The position numbers and the translations under genes were made by a program. Positions 17,709-26,578 of a stretch of 60,271 nucleotides of DNA are shown piece by piece; within the stretch, counting starts at the first letter, position 1, and each line of letters opens with the position of its first letter. Source of the stretch: an uncultured Ruminococcus sp. GTDB lineage: Bacteria; Bacillota; Clostridia; Oscillospirales; Ruminococcaceae. Under the pieces are notes generated by a model. That model worked only from the letters and a program-made list of their open reading frames with translations. It was not told the origin of the DNA and did no database searches. Location of the stretch: positions 1 through 60,271 of the forward strand of contig ONAI01000002.1 of NCBI GenBank assembly GCA_900315755.1, given 5' to 3'.

Positions 17709-18055
17709 TGATATCAGAACTTATAAAGTATGCCAAGGAAAAATACGGCACATCTGCGGATTACCCGTGGGATAAAACTCCGAAGTTTGCTGTGCTCCGA
17801 CACTCAGAAAGCCGAAAATGGTATGCGCTTTTCATGGAAGTGAAAAAGTCTGTTTTCGGTCTTGGAGAGGGAAGGGTATGGATAGCGAATATAAAATGCA
17901 ACTCTTTTGAAAGAGAATGCCTTATCGCTGAGGGAAAGGCTTTTCCTGCATACCATATGAATAAAAGACTATGGACTTCTGTTCTTGTTGACGGAAGCAT
18001 TGATATAGACTCACTGAAAAATCTTATTGACCAGAGCTATGATATTACAAGGTGA
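17705..18055 (+). CDS. MmcQ/YjbR-family protein
   Basis: A 116-aa protein of the MmcQ/YjbR (CyaY-like fold) family, recognised by WDKTPKFAVLRHSESRKWYALFM and the closing KRLWTSVLVDGSIDIDSLKNLI region. Members are often called DNA-binding, but the biochemical role is not established. The start codon lies in the valS stop (ATGA overlap), so it is part of the T-box-controlled transcript. An ATG three bases later is an equally possible start. Confidence 0.85.
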   Translation: MMISELIKYAKEKYGTSADYPWDKTPKFAVLRHSESRKWYALFMEVKKSVFGLGEGRVWIANIKCNSFERECLIAEGKAFPAYHMNKRLWTSVLVDGSIDIDSLKNLIDQSYDITR

Positions 18056-18059
18056 TAAT

Positions 18060-18593
18060 ATGAGTGCTTTCAATATACCCGTTCTTGAAACAGAAAGGCT
18101 CATTCTGCGTCCTCTTACAATTGAGGACGCAGAAGCCGTATTTGAGTGGACAGGCGATGCTCGTGTAGCAAAGTATATGATGTATTCCACTCATCCTGAC
18201 ATTTCAACTGCAAAAGCATGGCTGAGCACTATTCCCGACCTTGAAAACGAATATACATGGGGATTTGTCCGTAAGTCGGACGGTCTGCTCATAGGCTCAG
18301 GCAGCATAAGACGCAGACCTGACGGAATTTACTGGAGCTTTGGCTATAATCTTCGCTATGACTGCTGGAATAAAGGCTATGCCACTGAAGCAACTCTGAG
18401 AATGATAGACTTTGTCCGCAGTGAACACGAGGCTGAAAATTTTGTCGCTGAACACGCTGCGGAAAATCCTGCGTCCGGAAGAGTTATCGAAAAATGCGGA
18501 CTGCATTTTGTGAAGTATGGTGAGTACACCAGCTTCGACGGAACTAAAACTTTCAAATCTAAAATATATGAACTGAATGAAGGTGAATCATAA
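18060..18593 (+). CDS. RimJ/RimL-type GNAT acetyltransferase
   Basis: A 177-aa acetyltransferase with the RimJ/RimL signatures: LETERLILRPLTIEDAEAVFEW at the start, GSGSIRRRPDGIYWSFGYNL, the acetyl-CoA loop YDCWNKGYATEATLRMIDF, and ENPASGRVIEKCGL. Likely an N-alpha or amino-group acetyltransferase; substrate unknown. The ATG at 18060 sits behind AAGGTGAT; an upstream in-frame TTG would lie inside the previous gene. Its stop and the next start share bases (TAATG). Confidence 0.9.
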   Translation: MSAFNIPVLETERLILRPLTIEDAEAVFEWTGDARVAKYMMYSTHPDISTAKAWLSTIPDLENEYTWGFVRKSDGLLIGSGSIRRRPDGIYWSFGYNLRYDCWNKGYATEATLRMIDFVRSEHEAENFVAEHAAENPASGRVIEKCGLHFVKYGEYTSFDGTKTFKSKIYELNEGES

Positions 18594-18895
18594 TGATAAA
18601 GCACATAGTAATGTTCAAGCTTAAAGATGCTGACGGCAGAAGTGAATACGAAAACGCTGTCGAGGCTCAGAAGAGATTCGACAATGTTATCGCCAATGTC
18701 AAGGAGCTGAAAAAAGGCGAGGTAGTTATCAACTCAAAGGACGCTCCGGAGAGCAACTACACTATCTCACTGCTGTGCGATTTTGAGACTATTGCTGATC
18801 TCAACGCATATCAGGTGCATCCGGCTCATGTTGAGTTCGGAAAATTCATCGGTACAGTTAAGACAGACCGTGCCTGCATTGATTACGAATACTGA
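18593..18895 (+). CDS. Dabb (stress-responsive alpha/beta-barrel) family protein
   Basis: A 100-aa Dabb-domain protein. The opening MIKHIVMFKLKD, the central SNYTISLLCDFETIADLNAYQ and the closing HPAHVEFGKFIG are the conserved strands of this dimeric ferredoxin-like family. Function is undefined in bacteria. It is translationally coupled to the GNAT gene through a 1-base TAATG overlap. Confidence 0.88.
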   Translation: MIKHIVMFKLKDADGRSEYENAVEAQKRFDNVIANVKELKKGEVVINSKDAPESNYTISLLCDFETIADLNAYQVHPAHVEFGKFIGTVKTDRACIDYEY

Positions 18896-18948
18896 TAAAT
18901 CACTGTACAGTTTTTTACCAGCATAATACAGAAGGAGAGTGATACGAA

Positions 18949-19692
18949 ATGACAGATTTGAAGGGCAGATGGGCACTTATTACAGGCGCAAGCAGAGGGA
19001 TCGGCTATTTAGCAGCAAAATTTATGGCTGAACAGGGAGTTAATCTCATACTCCACAGCAGAAATGCAGAGCATTGCCGCAAGGTCGAAGAGGAAGTGAA
19101 GGCTCTTGGAGTAGAGGCATACACTGTTGAAGCTGAGCTTTCAGATATGGAGCAGGTCGAGCGTATGTGCTGCGAGATCGACAGCAAGGGAACACCGGTC
19201 GATGTTATCCTCAACAACGCAGGACTTCAGATAGCTTACCGCACTGAGTACCTCACAACACCGGCTTCTGACTATGACATAAGCTTTAAGGTGAATACTA
19301 CCGCTCCGATGATGATCTGCTATCATTTCCTTCCGGCAATGAAGGAGCGCGGATTCGGGCGTATCGTTAATACCACAAGCGGTATTGATCTTGAACCTGA
19401 GCAGGCTGGATATTCCGGCGCAAAGGCAGCTCTTAACAAGGTAACGCGCGATCTCGGACTTAAATATGAGGGAACGGATGTTACTCTCAGTCTTACTGAT
19501 CCGGGCTGGTGCAGGACTGATCTCGGAGGTCCTAAAGCACCGAATACTCCTGAAAGTGCACTACCGGGAGTTCTTGTAGGAGCGTTCGTAAGCGACAGGA
19601 AGTGCGGACGTATTTTTTCAGCACAGGAATTCACCGGAATGTCTCTTGAAGAGGCAGTAGCTAAAGCAGAAGCACAGAATGGGGTATATTGA
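18949..19692 (+). CDS. SDR-family oxidoreductase
   Basis: A 247-aa classical short-chain dehydrogenase/reductase: the nucleotide-binding motif TGASRGIG (14-21), the structural NNAG, the catalytic Ser in NTTSGID and the YSGAKAAL (YxxxK) motif. NADP(H)-dependent oxidation/reduction of an unknown carbonyl or alcohol is expected. RBS AGAAGGAG. Last gene of the valS transcript, followed by a terminator. Confidence 0.88.
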   Translation: MTDLKGRWALITGASRGIGYLAAKFMAEQGVNLILHSRNAEHCRKVEEEVKALGVEAYTVEAELSDMEQVERMCCEIDSKGTPVDVILNNAGLQIAYRTEYLTTPASDYDISFKVNTTAPMMICYHFLPAMKERGFGRIVNTTSGIDLEPEQAGYSGAKAALNKVTRDLGLKYEGTDVTLSLTDPGWCRTDLGGPKAPNTPESALPGVLVGAFVSDRKCGRIFSAQEFTGMSLEEAVAKAEAQNGVY

Positions 19693-19705
19693 CCGGCATT
19701 ACAGA

Positions 19706-19727
19706 GGGCGGACACTGTCCGCCCTTT
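19706..19727 (+). terminator. Intrinsic terminator after the valS operon
   Basis: GGGCGGAC (19706-19713), loop ACT, GTCCGCCC (19717-19724), then TTT. Confidence 0.85.
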
Positions 19728-19752
19728 ATTCTATGGAATGAGGGGTTACGAT

Positions 19753-21003
19753 ATGAACATCGAAGAAGCAATGAGATTCGTCAACAGTTATACGAAGTCC
19801 GGCGGAAAGATCACTGATCTTTCACGCGCCCGTGAGCTTATGGATCGGATAGGCTCTCCTGAAAAACGGCTGAAATTCGTGCATATTGCAGGCACTAACG
19901 GCAAGGGATCAACGCTTGAATACATATCTGCGGCACTTGTGGATTCGGGCTTCAGGACGGGACAGTTCACATCTCCGTTTGTTTTGCATTACAGCGACCG
20001 CATACGTATAAACGGCTGTGACATCAGTGATGAAGCCCTCTGTGAAATGGCAGAGACTGTGAAAAATGCAGTCGGAGACAGTCCATACTCTCAGTTTGAG
20101 ATAACAATGGCGATAGCTTTTCTGTGGTTTGAGAAGGAGAAGTGCGACATAGTAGTCCTTGAGACAGGTATAGGCGGACTTCTTGATTCAACAAACGTAA
20201 TACCGCCGCCGCTGCTTTCAGTTATAACGTCAATATCGCTTGATCATACAGCGATACTGGGGAATACAGTCGAGGAGATAGCGGTTCAGAAAGCCGGTAT
20301 TATCAAGGGCGGCTCTGCGGTCATAGTTTCAGACGATAATCCGGACAGTGTCAAGAATATCGTCCGTGGGACAGCAGAAAAAGTCGGAGCGGAGTTCATA
20401 CCGCTCGAACCATGCAAGCCTTACGGCGACGGCGGTCTGTACGCACAGTTCTATTACAGGGGCGTGAAACTCAGTCCGGCTATGATAGGCTTACATCAGC
20501 GTTATAACGCACAAACGGCGATAACAGCCTGCCTATATCTCAGGCAAAATGGATTCTATGTCAGCGACGGAAGCATTATCCGTGCTATTGAAAATACTCA
20601 GGTCAAAGCGCGTGTGCAGTATATCAAAGGCGAGCCGGATATTATCGTGGACGGCGGTCATAATCCAGCCGGAGTGAATATGCTTTCGCTCATGCTTATG
20701 TATCTCAGCACAAGGGGCAGGAAGATATATACAGTTATGGGAATGGTAGATTCAAAGGACTATGCAGAGTGCGTCAAGACTATCGCCGGACATTCGGACA
20801 AGCTTTTTGCAGTCGATGGCTTTGCCCCGAACAGCGTACCGGCTGAGACACTGGCGGATGTAGCTTCGTTCTACACGGAAACTGAAACAGGTACACTTGC
20901 TGAGTGTGCGGAGAGGGCAAAGGAACTTGCCCGTGAGAACGGCGGAGTTGCGGTCATAAGCGGCTCACTGTATCTTGCCAGCGAGTATCTTAACAATGCC
21001 TGA
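19753..21003 (+). CDS. folC: Folylpolyglutamate synthase / dihydrofolate synthase, copy 1
   Basis: A 416-aa Mur-ligase-family enzyme adding Glu to folate (and/or dihydropteroate). The ATP loop is FVHIAGTNGKGST near 35-47; also visible are FTSPFVLHYSDRIRING, the acidic ETGIGGLLDSTNVI, SLDHTAILG with the conserved His, the Mur-type Lys region AGIIK, and DGGHNPAGV. Start at 19753 behind GAGGGG; a 15-base-earlier ATG has no RBS. A second FolC lies at 37688 in this window. Confidence 0.92.
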   Translation: MNIEEAMRFVNSYTKSGGKITDLSRARELMDRIGSPEKRLKFVHIAGTNGKGSTLEYISAALVDSGFRTGQFTSPFVLHYSDRIRINGCDISDEALCEMAETVKNAVGDSPYSQFEITMAIAFLWFEKEKCDIVVLETGIGGLLDSTNVIPPPLLSVITSISLDHTAILGNTVEEIAVQKAGIIKGGSAVIVSDDNPDSVKNIVRGTAEKVGAEFIPLEPCKPYGDGGLYAQFYYRGVKLSPAMIGLHQRYNAQTAITACLYLRQNGFYVSDGSIIRAIENTQVKARVQYIKGEPDIIVDGGHNPAGVNMLSLMLMYLSTRGRKIYTVMGMVDSKDYAECVKTIAGHSDKLFAVDGFAPNSVPAETLADVASFYTETETGTLAECAERAKELARENGGVAVISGSLYLASEYLNNA

Positions 21004-21059
21004 TATTCAATATATCCGGCATATCCGGCTCTGCGATCATCGGTTTCGGATACTTCTAC

Positions 21060-21074
21060 TGTGCAAATTGCACA
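21060..21074. promoter_or_regulatory. Palindromic operator candidate upstream of gdhA
   Basis: TGTGCAA (21060-21066), one base, TTGCACA (21068-21074): a perfect 7-bp inverted repeat ending 26 bases before the gdhA -35. The position suits an activator or repressor site; the cognate regulator is unknown. Confidence 0.55.
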
Positions 21075-21100
21075 AAGATGTAAAATATGGCTAACACTAC

Positions 21101-21129
21101 TTGAAAAATCCGGAACATAGTGGTATAAT
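21101..21129 (+). promoter_or_regulatory. Sigma-A promoter of gdhA
   Basis: TTGAAA (21101-21106), 17 bp, TATAAT (21124-21129), followed by a ~45-base leader with a strong AAAGGAGG ribosome site. Confidence 0.88.
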
Positions 21130-21138
21130 ATTTCTTGA

Positions 21139-22545
<1,407 letters not shown>

Positions 22546-22572
22546 TCAAGAATAGGATAGTATAATAATATT

Positions 22573-22604
22573 GCCTCCCATCGTTATCGGTGGGAGGCTT
22601 TTTG
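22573..22604. terminator. Bidirectional terminator after gdhA
   Basis: GCCTCCCA (22573-22580) pairs with TGGGAGGC (22591-22598), followed by TTTTTG on the plus strand. It also lies just beyond the stop of the converging 58-aa gene. Confidence 0.85.
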
Positions 22605-22781
22605 TTATGGCTTTTCAGCCTGAAACGGAAGAATTTCCCCATAGGAATCGCGCTTGGCTATATCATTTGCCGGAGTTGGTATAAGACCGGTCATGTCGCC
22701 TGATGAAGCAGCCGGGAATTCATATCCGTCCTCATCCGGACGCGGTTCTGGTACGGGAATTTCCTTTTTCTTTTTACTCAT
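22605..22781 (-). CDS. Small Pro/Glu-rich hypothetical protein
   Basis: A 58-aa protein starting MSKKKKEIPVPEPRPDEDG and ending ILPFQAEKP, with no membrane segment. The ATG at 22781 sits behind AGAGGTG; the longer in-frame alternative (start 22901) runs through the promoter region and is less likely. I do not recognise a family. It is followed by the gdhA terminator, which fits a genuine convergent gene. Confidence 0.55.
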   Translation of the reverse strand: MSKKKKEIPVPEPRPDEDGYEFPAASSGDMTGLIPTPANDIAKRDSYGEILPFQAEKP

Positions 22782-22856
22782 AATAATCACCTCTGATGTT
22801 ATTATTGGGCAAATTTTTATAATATATACCATTTGTATGAAAAATTCAGAAAAGCA

Positions 22857-22885
22857 TTGATTTTTTCTCCGGAATGTAGTATAAT
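22857..22885 (+). promoter_or_regulatory. Sigma-A promoter of the HD-domain gene
   Basis: TTGATT (22857-22862), 17 bp, TATAAT (22880-22885). Confidence 0.8.
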
Positions 22886-22915
22886 ACATATAGTAATTCA
22901 AAGGGGTGGATGTTT

Positions 22916-23422
22916 ATGCTGAATGCTATCGGTTCCCGAAAAGAACTGCTGCTTACAGATTACTATCCGATGATATGCGATATTATCGGATCGGATAAGC
23001 TTGATGAACTGAAAAATATCACTCATCATATATCTACGACTCGTTTCCAGCATTGCGTGAATGTTTCGTATTACAGCTATATAGTCTGCCGGAAGCTTCA
23101 CCTTGATGCGCGTTCGGCTGCAAGAGCAGGACTTTTGCACGATCTCTTCTACTATGACCGCAAGGAGTATAACTCTTTGCGTGAAAAAGGACAGCCCTCG
23201 CATAGTGCCATGCATTCCGCTCAGGCAGCTGAAAATGCAGCTCAGTTAACAAGTATCTCGCCTCTGGAACGTGATATTATCGAGAAGCATATGTGGCCGA
23301 TGACACGTCCTTTGCCCAAGTACAAGGAAACATATGTAATAACTGTAATTGACAAATACTGTGCGGTGCTTGAATTCTGCATACCCAAGTTAAGAAAAGC
23401 TGTAAAAACTAAAAAGCGTTAA
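22916..23422 (+). CDS. HD-domain metal-dependent phosphohydrolase
   Basis: A 168-aa HD-fold protein: RFQHCVNVSYY carries the first His, GLLHDLFYY the His-Asp pair, and SHSAMHSAQAAEN plus EKHMWPM further His ligands. HD proteins of this size hydrolyse nucleotides or phosphoesters; the substrate is unknown. The start is uncertain: the ATG at 22910 lies only 3 bases after AGGGG, so the ATG at 22916 with proper spacing is preferred. Monocistronic, with promoter and terminator. Confidence 0.83.
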   Translation: MLNAIGSRKELLLTDYYPMICDIIGSDKLDELKNITHHISTTRFQHCVNVSYYSYIVCRKLHLDARSAARAGLLHDLFYYDRKEYNSLREKGQPSHSAMHSAQAAENAAQLTSISPLERDIIEKHMWPMTRPLPKYKETYVITVIDKYCAVLEFCIPKLRKAVKTKKR

Positions 23423-23450
23423 GAGTTCTCGTCTGCGGGAACTCTTTTAT
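23421..23450 (+). terminator. Intrinsic terminator after the HD-domain gene
   Basis: AAGAGTTC (23421-23428) pairs with GAACTCTT (23439-23446), then TTATTT. It begins at the stop codon. Confidence 0.85.
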
Positions 23451-23553
23451 TTGATGGAAATATTTTTAGCTGCAAATAGTGACGATTTGGTGAACACTTT
23501 ATGTCTAACAGATGACTCTTTGCCAAATAATTGATCACAATATGCTATCCGGC

Positions 23554-23582
23554 TTGACAAATTACTTCTGCTTGTGTATAAT
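23554..23582 (+). promoter_or_regulatory. Consensus sigma-A promoter of the cohesin-like lipoprotein
   Basis: Perfect TTGACA (23554-23559), 17 bp, perfect TATAAT (23577-23582). The leader holds two overlapping mini-hairpins (TGCC/GGCA at 23619-23630 and CTGCC/GGCAG at 23618-23639). Confidence 0.9.
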
Positions 23583-23669
23583 TAGTATTGGAATATTGTA
23601 ATTGAATAATATGTATGCTGCCTTGAGGCACTCGGGCAGGGTATTATCTATATGAAAGGATTTTTAAAC

Positions 23670-24608
23670 ATGAAGAATTTAAGAAAAAGACTTATCGCCA
23701 TTGCTGCACTGACCTGTATCGCAATGACTTCGTTTACCTGCGTTGGTTGTTCCGACAGTAAAAGCAGCGGAAGCAGTGAGAATGCAGCTGATGTTGACCT
23801 TGATGACAGCCCGATCGAACTCGTAACAAATGAGAACGGTGCTATGGTCGCTGCACCTTTCCAGGTAGTAAGACCAGATGAGAACGGCAAGATCAATTTC
23901 AATGGCGTTGACATCAATGCTCCGGATCCTACTCAGGCTACAACTAAGAAGAAAACTCCTACTGTTTATGAGGTCGTAACTGAAGCTGACGGACAGCCTA
24001 AAACAGAGTTCGTTCCTGTAACTGACCTCAATCACCAGAATGTTACTGATGCAAGCGGTCAGGTAGTTACTGAGGCTGTTACAGTTACTCAGGCTGTTAC
24101 CCAGGCTACAAGCGAAGCAGTATCAGCAGATGATTCCGGCGCCTACAAGAGCGATACAGAGTCGATGTATATATTCTGGATCGACATTGAGAAGGATATA
24201 AACTATGAATTTGAAGGTCAGTTCTTAAAGGCTTCATTCAAGATCAAAGATGATGCTCCTGAACAGGATTATCCTGTAAGCATTTCTCCTGACCTTTCTA
24301 CTGTTGGCGGTAAGAGCCTCAATAAGGACGTAAAGGTATACAACGGTACTATCCGTGTAGGCGGAGATATTGATAAGAAGAGCATTCCTTCAGATCAGTT
24401 TGTGATCTATGCCGATAACGTTTCAGCAAAGCCGGGCGATACTATTGATTATTACGTAAATATCAACAAGAATCCAGGTATGGCTGCATTCATGATTTGG
24501 TTCTCATATGATTCAAACGCTATGGAGTGTCTTGGCGTTGAAGCTTGCGGAAAGTTTGAGGAGATCTCATCACGTACCTCACCACAGGTTGGCACAAAGA
24601 ATCAGTAA
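23670..24608 (+). CDS. Lipoprotein with a truncated cohesin-like C-terminal domain
   Basis: A 312-aa exported lipoprotein: a basic start, a hydrophobic helix and the lipobox-like TCVGC. A long Thr/Val/Ala-rich spacer (about 90-160, TQAVTQATSEA) precedes a beta-rich region. The last ~70 residues (IYADNVSAKPGDTIDYYV, then NPGMAAFMIWFSYDSNAMECLG) match the first half of cohesin-type modules of Ruminococcus scaffoldins, but the protein stops where a complete cohesin (~140 aa) would continue. Start 23670 is chosen for its AAAGGA site; an earlier ATG at 23652 lies upstream of that site. Followed by a terminator. Confidence 0.75.
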   Translation: MKNLRKRLIAIAALTCIAMTSFTCVGCSDSKSSGSSENAADVDLDDSPIELVTNENGAMVAAPFQVVRPDENGKINFNGVDINAPDPTQATTKKKTPTVYEVVTEADGQPKTEFVPVTDLNHQNVTDASGQVVTEAVTVTQAVTQATSEAVSADDSGAYKSDTESMYIFWIDIEKDINYEFEGQFLKASFKIKDDAPEQDYPVSISPDLSTVGGKSLNKDVKVYNGTIRVGGDIDKKSIPSDQFVIYADNVSAKPGDTIDYYVNINKNPGMAAFMIWFSYDSNAMECLGVEACGKFEEISSRTSPQVGTKNQ

Positions 24609-24618
24609 TAGTAAAAAT

Positions 24619-24647
24619 GCGCCGGAGTTGTATGCTCCGGCGCTTAT
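24619..24647 (+). terminator. Intrinsic terminator after the cohesin-like lipoprotein
   Basis: GCGCCGGAG (24619-24627), 7-base loop, CTCCGGCGC (24635-24643), then TTATGTT. Confidence 0.8.
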
Positions 24648-24675
24648 GTTAAAAAAACAAAATTAAAAAAAGGTA

Positions 24676-24704
24676 TTGACAAAGCAGTTGTATGTTGGTA
24701 TAAT
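24676..24704 (+). promoter_or_regulatory. Consensus sigma-A promoter of cysK
   Basis: Perfect TTGACA (24676-24681), 17 bp, perfect TATAAT (24699-24704). The initially transcribed region has ATACCAATCAGATAGGAT (24711-24728), a candidate site for the adjacent Rrf2 regulator. Confidence 0.9.
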
Positions 24705-24755
24705 AAAAGCATACCAATCAGATAGGATAAATAGTAAAAACTAAGAGGCGATATT

Positions 24756-24785
24756 ATGAATAAGCATTATTTGATGCGATGTTGA
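24756..24785 (+). CDS. Nine-residue leader peptide upstream of cysK (MNKHYLMRC)
   Basis: A short ORF with its own good ribosome site (AAGAGGCG, 5 bases before the ATG) encodes MNKHYLMRC and then TGA. The only Cys codon (TGT, 24780-24782) is the last sense codon before the stop. It lies in the 140-base leader between a consensus promoter and cysK. This is what a cysteine-sensing leader peptide would look like. No clear terminator/antiterminator pair follows, so the mechanism (attenuation, translational arrest or coupling) is open. Confidence 0.6.
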   Translation: MNKHYLMRC

Positions 24786-24845
24786 AGCTATAACAATAAA
24801 CTGTTTCACGATCAAATACCAATTATTTATAAAGGAGAAATTATT

Positions 24846-25772
24846 ATGGGCATCTATAAGAAAATCACTGATATAATCGGAGGAACTCCTCTTCTTGAAC
24901 TTACAAATATCGAGAAAAAATACAATATCGAGGCAAAGATCGTTGCTAAGCTTGAATATTTCAATCCTGCTGGCAGTGTTAAGGACAGAATCGCTAAGGC
25001 TATGATAGATGATGCAGAGGCTAAGGGACTCCTTAAGCCCGGAAGTGTTATAATCGAGCCTACAAGCGGTAATACAGGTATCGGTCTTGCATCTGTTGCT
25101 GCATCAAGAGGTTACAGACTTATCATTTCAATGCCTGAGACTATGAGTATCGAGCGCAGAAATCTTATGAAGGCTTATGGCGCTGAACTCGTACTCACAG
25201 ATGGTTCAAAGGGCATGAAGGGAGCTATTGAAAAGGCTCAGCAGTTAGCTGAGGAGATTCCTGACAGCTATATTCCGTCACAGTTCACAAACCCTGCAAA
25301 TCCGGCTATCCACGAAAAGACAACCGGCGTTGAGATATGGGATGACACTAACGGTAATGTAGATATTTTCGTTGCCGGAGTTGGTACAGGCGGAACACTT
25401 AGCGGAACAGGTGCATATCTCAAGTCAAAGAACAAGGACATCAAGGTAGTTGCAGTTGAACCTAAGGGCTCACCAGTGCTTTCAGAGGGCACAGCAGGTC
25501 CTCACAAGATACAGGGCATTGGCGCTGGATTTGTTCCTGAAACCCTCAATACAGGTATATATGATGAGATCATCACAGTTGAGAACGAGGATGCTTTCAG
25601 CGTTGGCAGAGATATTGCACGTACTGAAGGTGTACTTGTAGGTATTTCATCTGGTGCGGCTGTATGGGCAGCACTTGAACTTGCAAAGCGCCCTGAGAAT
25701 AAAGGCAAGACCATTGTTGCACTTCTTCCTGATACAGGTGAGCGTTATCTTTCAACTCCAATGTTTGAATAA
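24846..25772 (+). CDS. cysK: Cysteine synthase (O-acetylserine sulfhydrylase)
   Basis: A 308-aa fold-type II PLP enzyme making cysteine from O-acetylserine and sulfide. The PLP lysine is K46 in [11 protein letters not shown]; the substrate loop is PTSGNTGIG near 70-80; the phosphate site is [11 protein letters not shown]; the C-terminal [11 protein letters not shown] is typical of CysK. RBS AAAGGAG. The gene is convergent with an Rrf2-family regulator, shares a terminator with it, and is preceded by the Cys-ending leader ORF. Confidence 0.96.
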   Translation: MGIYKKITDIIGGTPLLELTNIEKKYNIEAKIVAKLEYFNPAGSVKDRIAKAMIDDAEAKGLLKPGSVIIEPTSGNTGIGLASVAASRGYRLIISMPETMSIERRNLMKAYGAELVLTDGSKGMKGAIEKAQQLAEEIPDSYIPSQFTNPANPAIHEKTTGVEIWDDTNGNVDIFVAGVGTGGTLSGTGAYLKSKNKDIKVVAVEPKGSPVLSEGTAGPHKIQGIGAGFVPETLNTGIYDEIITVENEDAFSVGRDIARTEGVLVGISSGAAVWAALELAKRPENKGKTIVALLPDTGERYLSTPMFE

Positions 25773-25782
25773 AATATGTAAG

Positions 25783-25822
25783 AAACTCCGCAGCAGCTGA
25801 TATGCTGTCTGCGGAGTTTTTT
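25783..25822. terminator. Bidirectional terminator between cysK and rrf2
   Basis: AAACTCCGCAG (25783-25793) pairs with CTGCGGAGTTT (25809-25819), followed by TTTG on the plus strand. The rrf2 stop is only 2 bases beyond. Confidence 0.9.
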
Positions 25823-25823
25823 G

Positions 25824-26258
25824 TTATATACAGTAATCTCCGGAATCGGAGACGTTTTTGTCAATGACATCTTGTAAGGTTATTCCATTGAGGTAATCTG
25901 TAACGGTAGCGTATAACCCTTCCCATATGAACAGGGTAGAGCATTCCGCGGCTCTGGGACATTCGTTCGGCTCAAATTCAAGGCAAGCTACCGGAGCAAG
26001 ACTGCCTTCAGTAGCTCTCAGTACCTCACCGACAGAGCATTCAGATGGCTTATGTGTGAGCATATAGCCTCCGTGGTTACCGCGGTTGGTTTTAAGCAGA
26101 CCGCTTCTGTTCAGCAACGGTACGATCTGTTCGAGGTATTTTTTGGATATATTCTGGCGTTCAGCAATATCCTTCAGAGAGACGAACCCTTCTTCCTGGT
26201 GGAGCGCGAGGTCATACAGCATACGCAGAGCATATCTGCCTTTGGTTGAGATCTTCAT
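25824..26258 (-). CDS. Rrf2-family transcriptional regulator with three-Cys cluster motif
   Basis: A 144-aa Rrf2 regulator. The winged-helix N-terminus is canonical (MKISTKGRYALRMLYDLA, then ISKKYLEQI and NRGNHGGYML). The C-terminal third carries C92, C100 and C106 (ACLEFEPNEC...AEC), the spacing region where IscR/NsrR bind an Fe-S cluster; B. subtilis CymR lacks these. It therefore looks like an Fe-S or redox-sensing Rrf2 protein. Its convergence with cysK recalls the CymR-CysK pairing of Firmicutes (inference). RBS AAGGAG. A ~190-base leader with four hairpins precedes it. Confidence 0.9.
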   Translation of the reverse strand: MKISTKGRYALRMLYDLALHQEEGFVSLKDIAERQNISKKYLEQIVPLLNRSGLLKTNRGNHGGYMLTHKPSECSVGEVLRATEGSLAPVACLEFEPNECPRAAECSTLFIWEGLYATVTDYLNGITLQDVIDKNVSDSGDYCI

Positions 26259-26445
26259 AAATTTCTCCTTAATAAATTGTGTTGAGATGTTAAAAGACGA
26301 TTTATATTAATTAATGTCAGCTCAACAACTGAAAAATGAGCTCGACATAAAGAAATGTGATGCGCAAATTCCATATATAGTAAAGAATTTGCACATTCCG
26401 AACTTAGTTCGGGGGATAATCGCCTAATGGCGGTTAATGAGGATA
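26259..26445 (-). promoter_or_regulatory. Structured 5' leader of the rrf2 gene (four hairpins)
   Basis: Read on the minus strand, the untranslated leader folds in order as CGCC/GGCG (26421-26432), CCGAAC/GTTCGG (26398-26412), a 12-bp stem ATGTGCAAATTC/GAATTTGCGCAT (26360-26396) and an 11-bp stem with one bulge (26314-26347). The third stem contains a G-U pair only in the minus-strand RNA, which argues for function as RNA in this direction. It matches no riboswitch class I can name. Confidence 0.55.
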
Positions 26446-26450
26446 TATTA

Positions 26451-26479
26451 ATTATACCATAGGTTTGGTAGGTTTTCAA
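26451..26479 (-). promoter_or_regulatory. Sigma-A promoter of rrf2
   Basis: Minus strand: TTGAAA (26479-26474), 17 bp, TATAAT (26456-26451). The spacer reads ACCTACCAAACCTATGG and contains repeated CCTA half-sites, a plausible autoregulatory Rrf2 site. Confidence 0.8.
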
Positions 26480-26540
26480 GTGGATTTGATTAGTGAATCT
26501 GAATATATTTTGCGCTCTTAAATTGTAATATATCACAAAA

Positions 26541-26565
26541 GAAAAGCCGCAGCGGAAACTGCGGC
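26541..26565 (-). terminator. Intrinsic terminator of the pfl operon
   Basis: GCCGCAG (26565-26559 on the minus strand) pairs with CTGCGGC (26552-26546), followed by TTTTC. Confidence 0.85.
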
Positions 26566-26578
26566 GAAGTGAGGCTTA

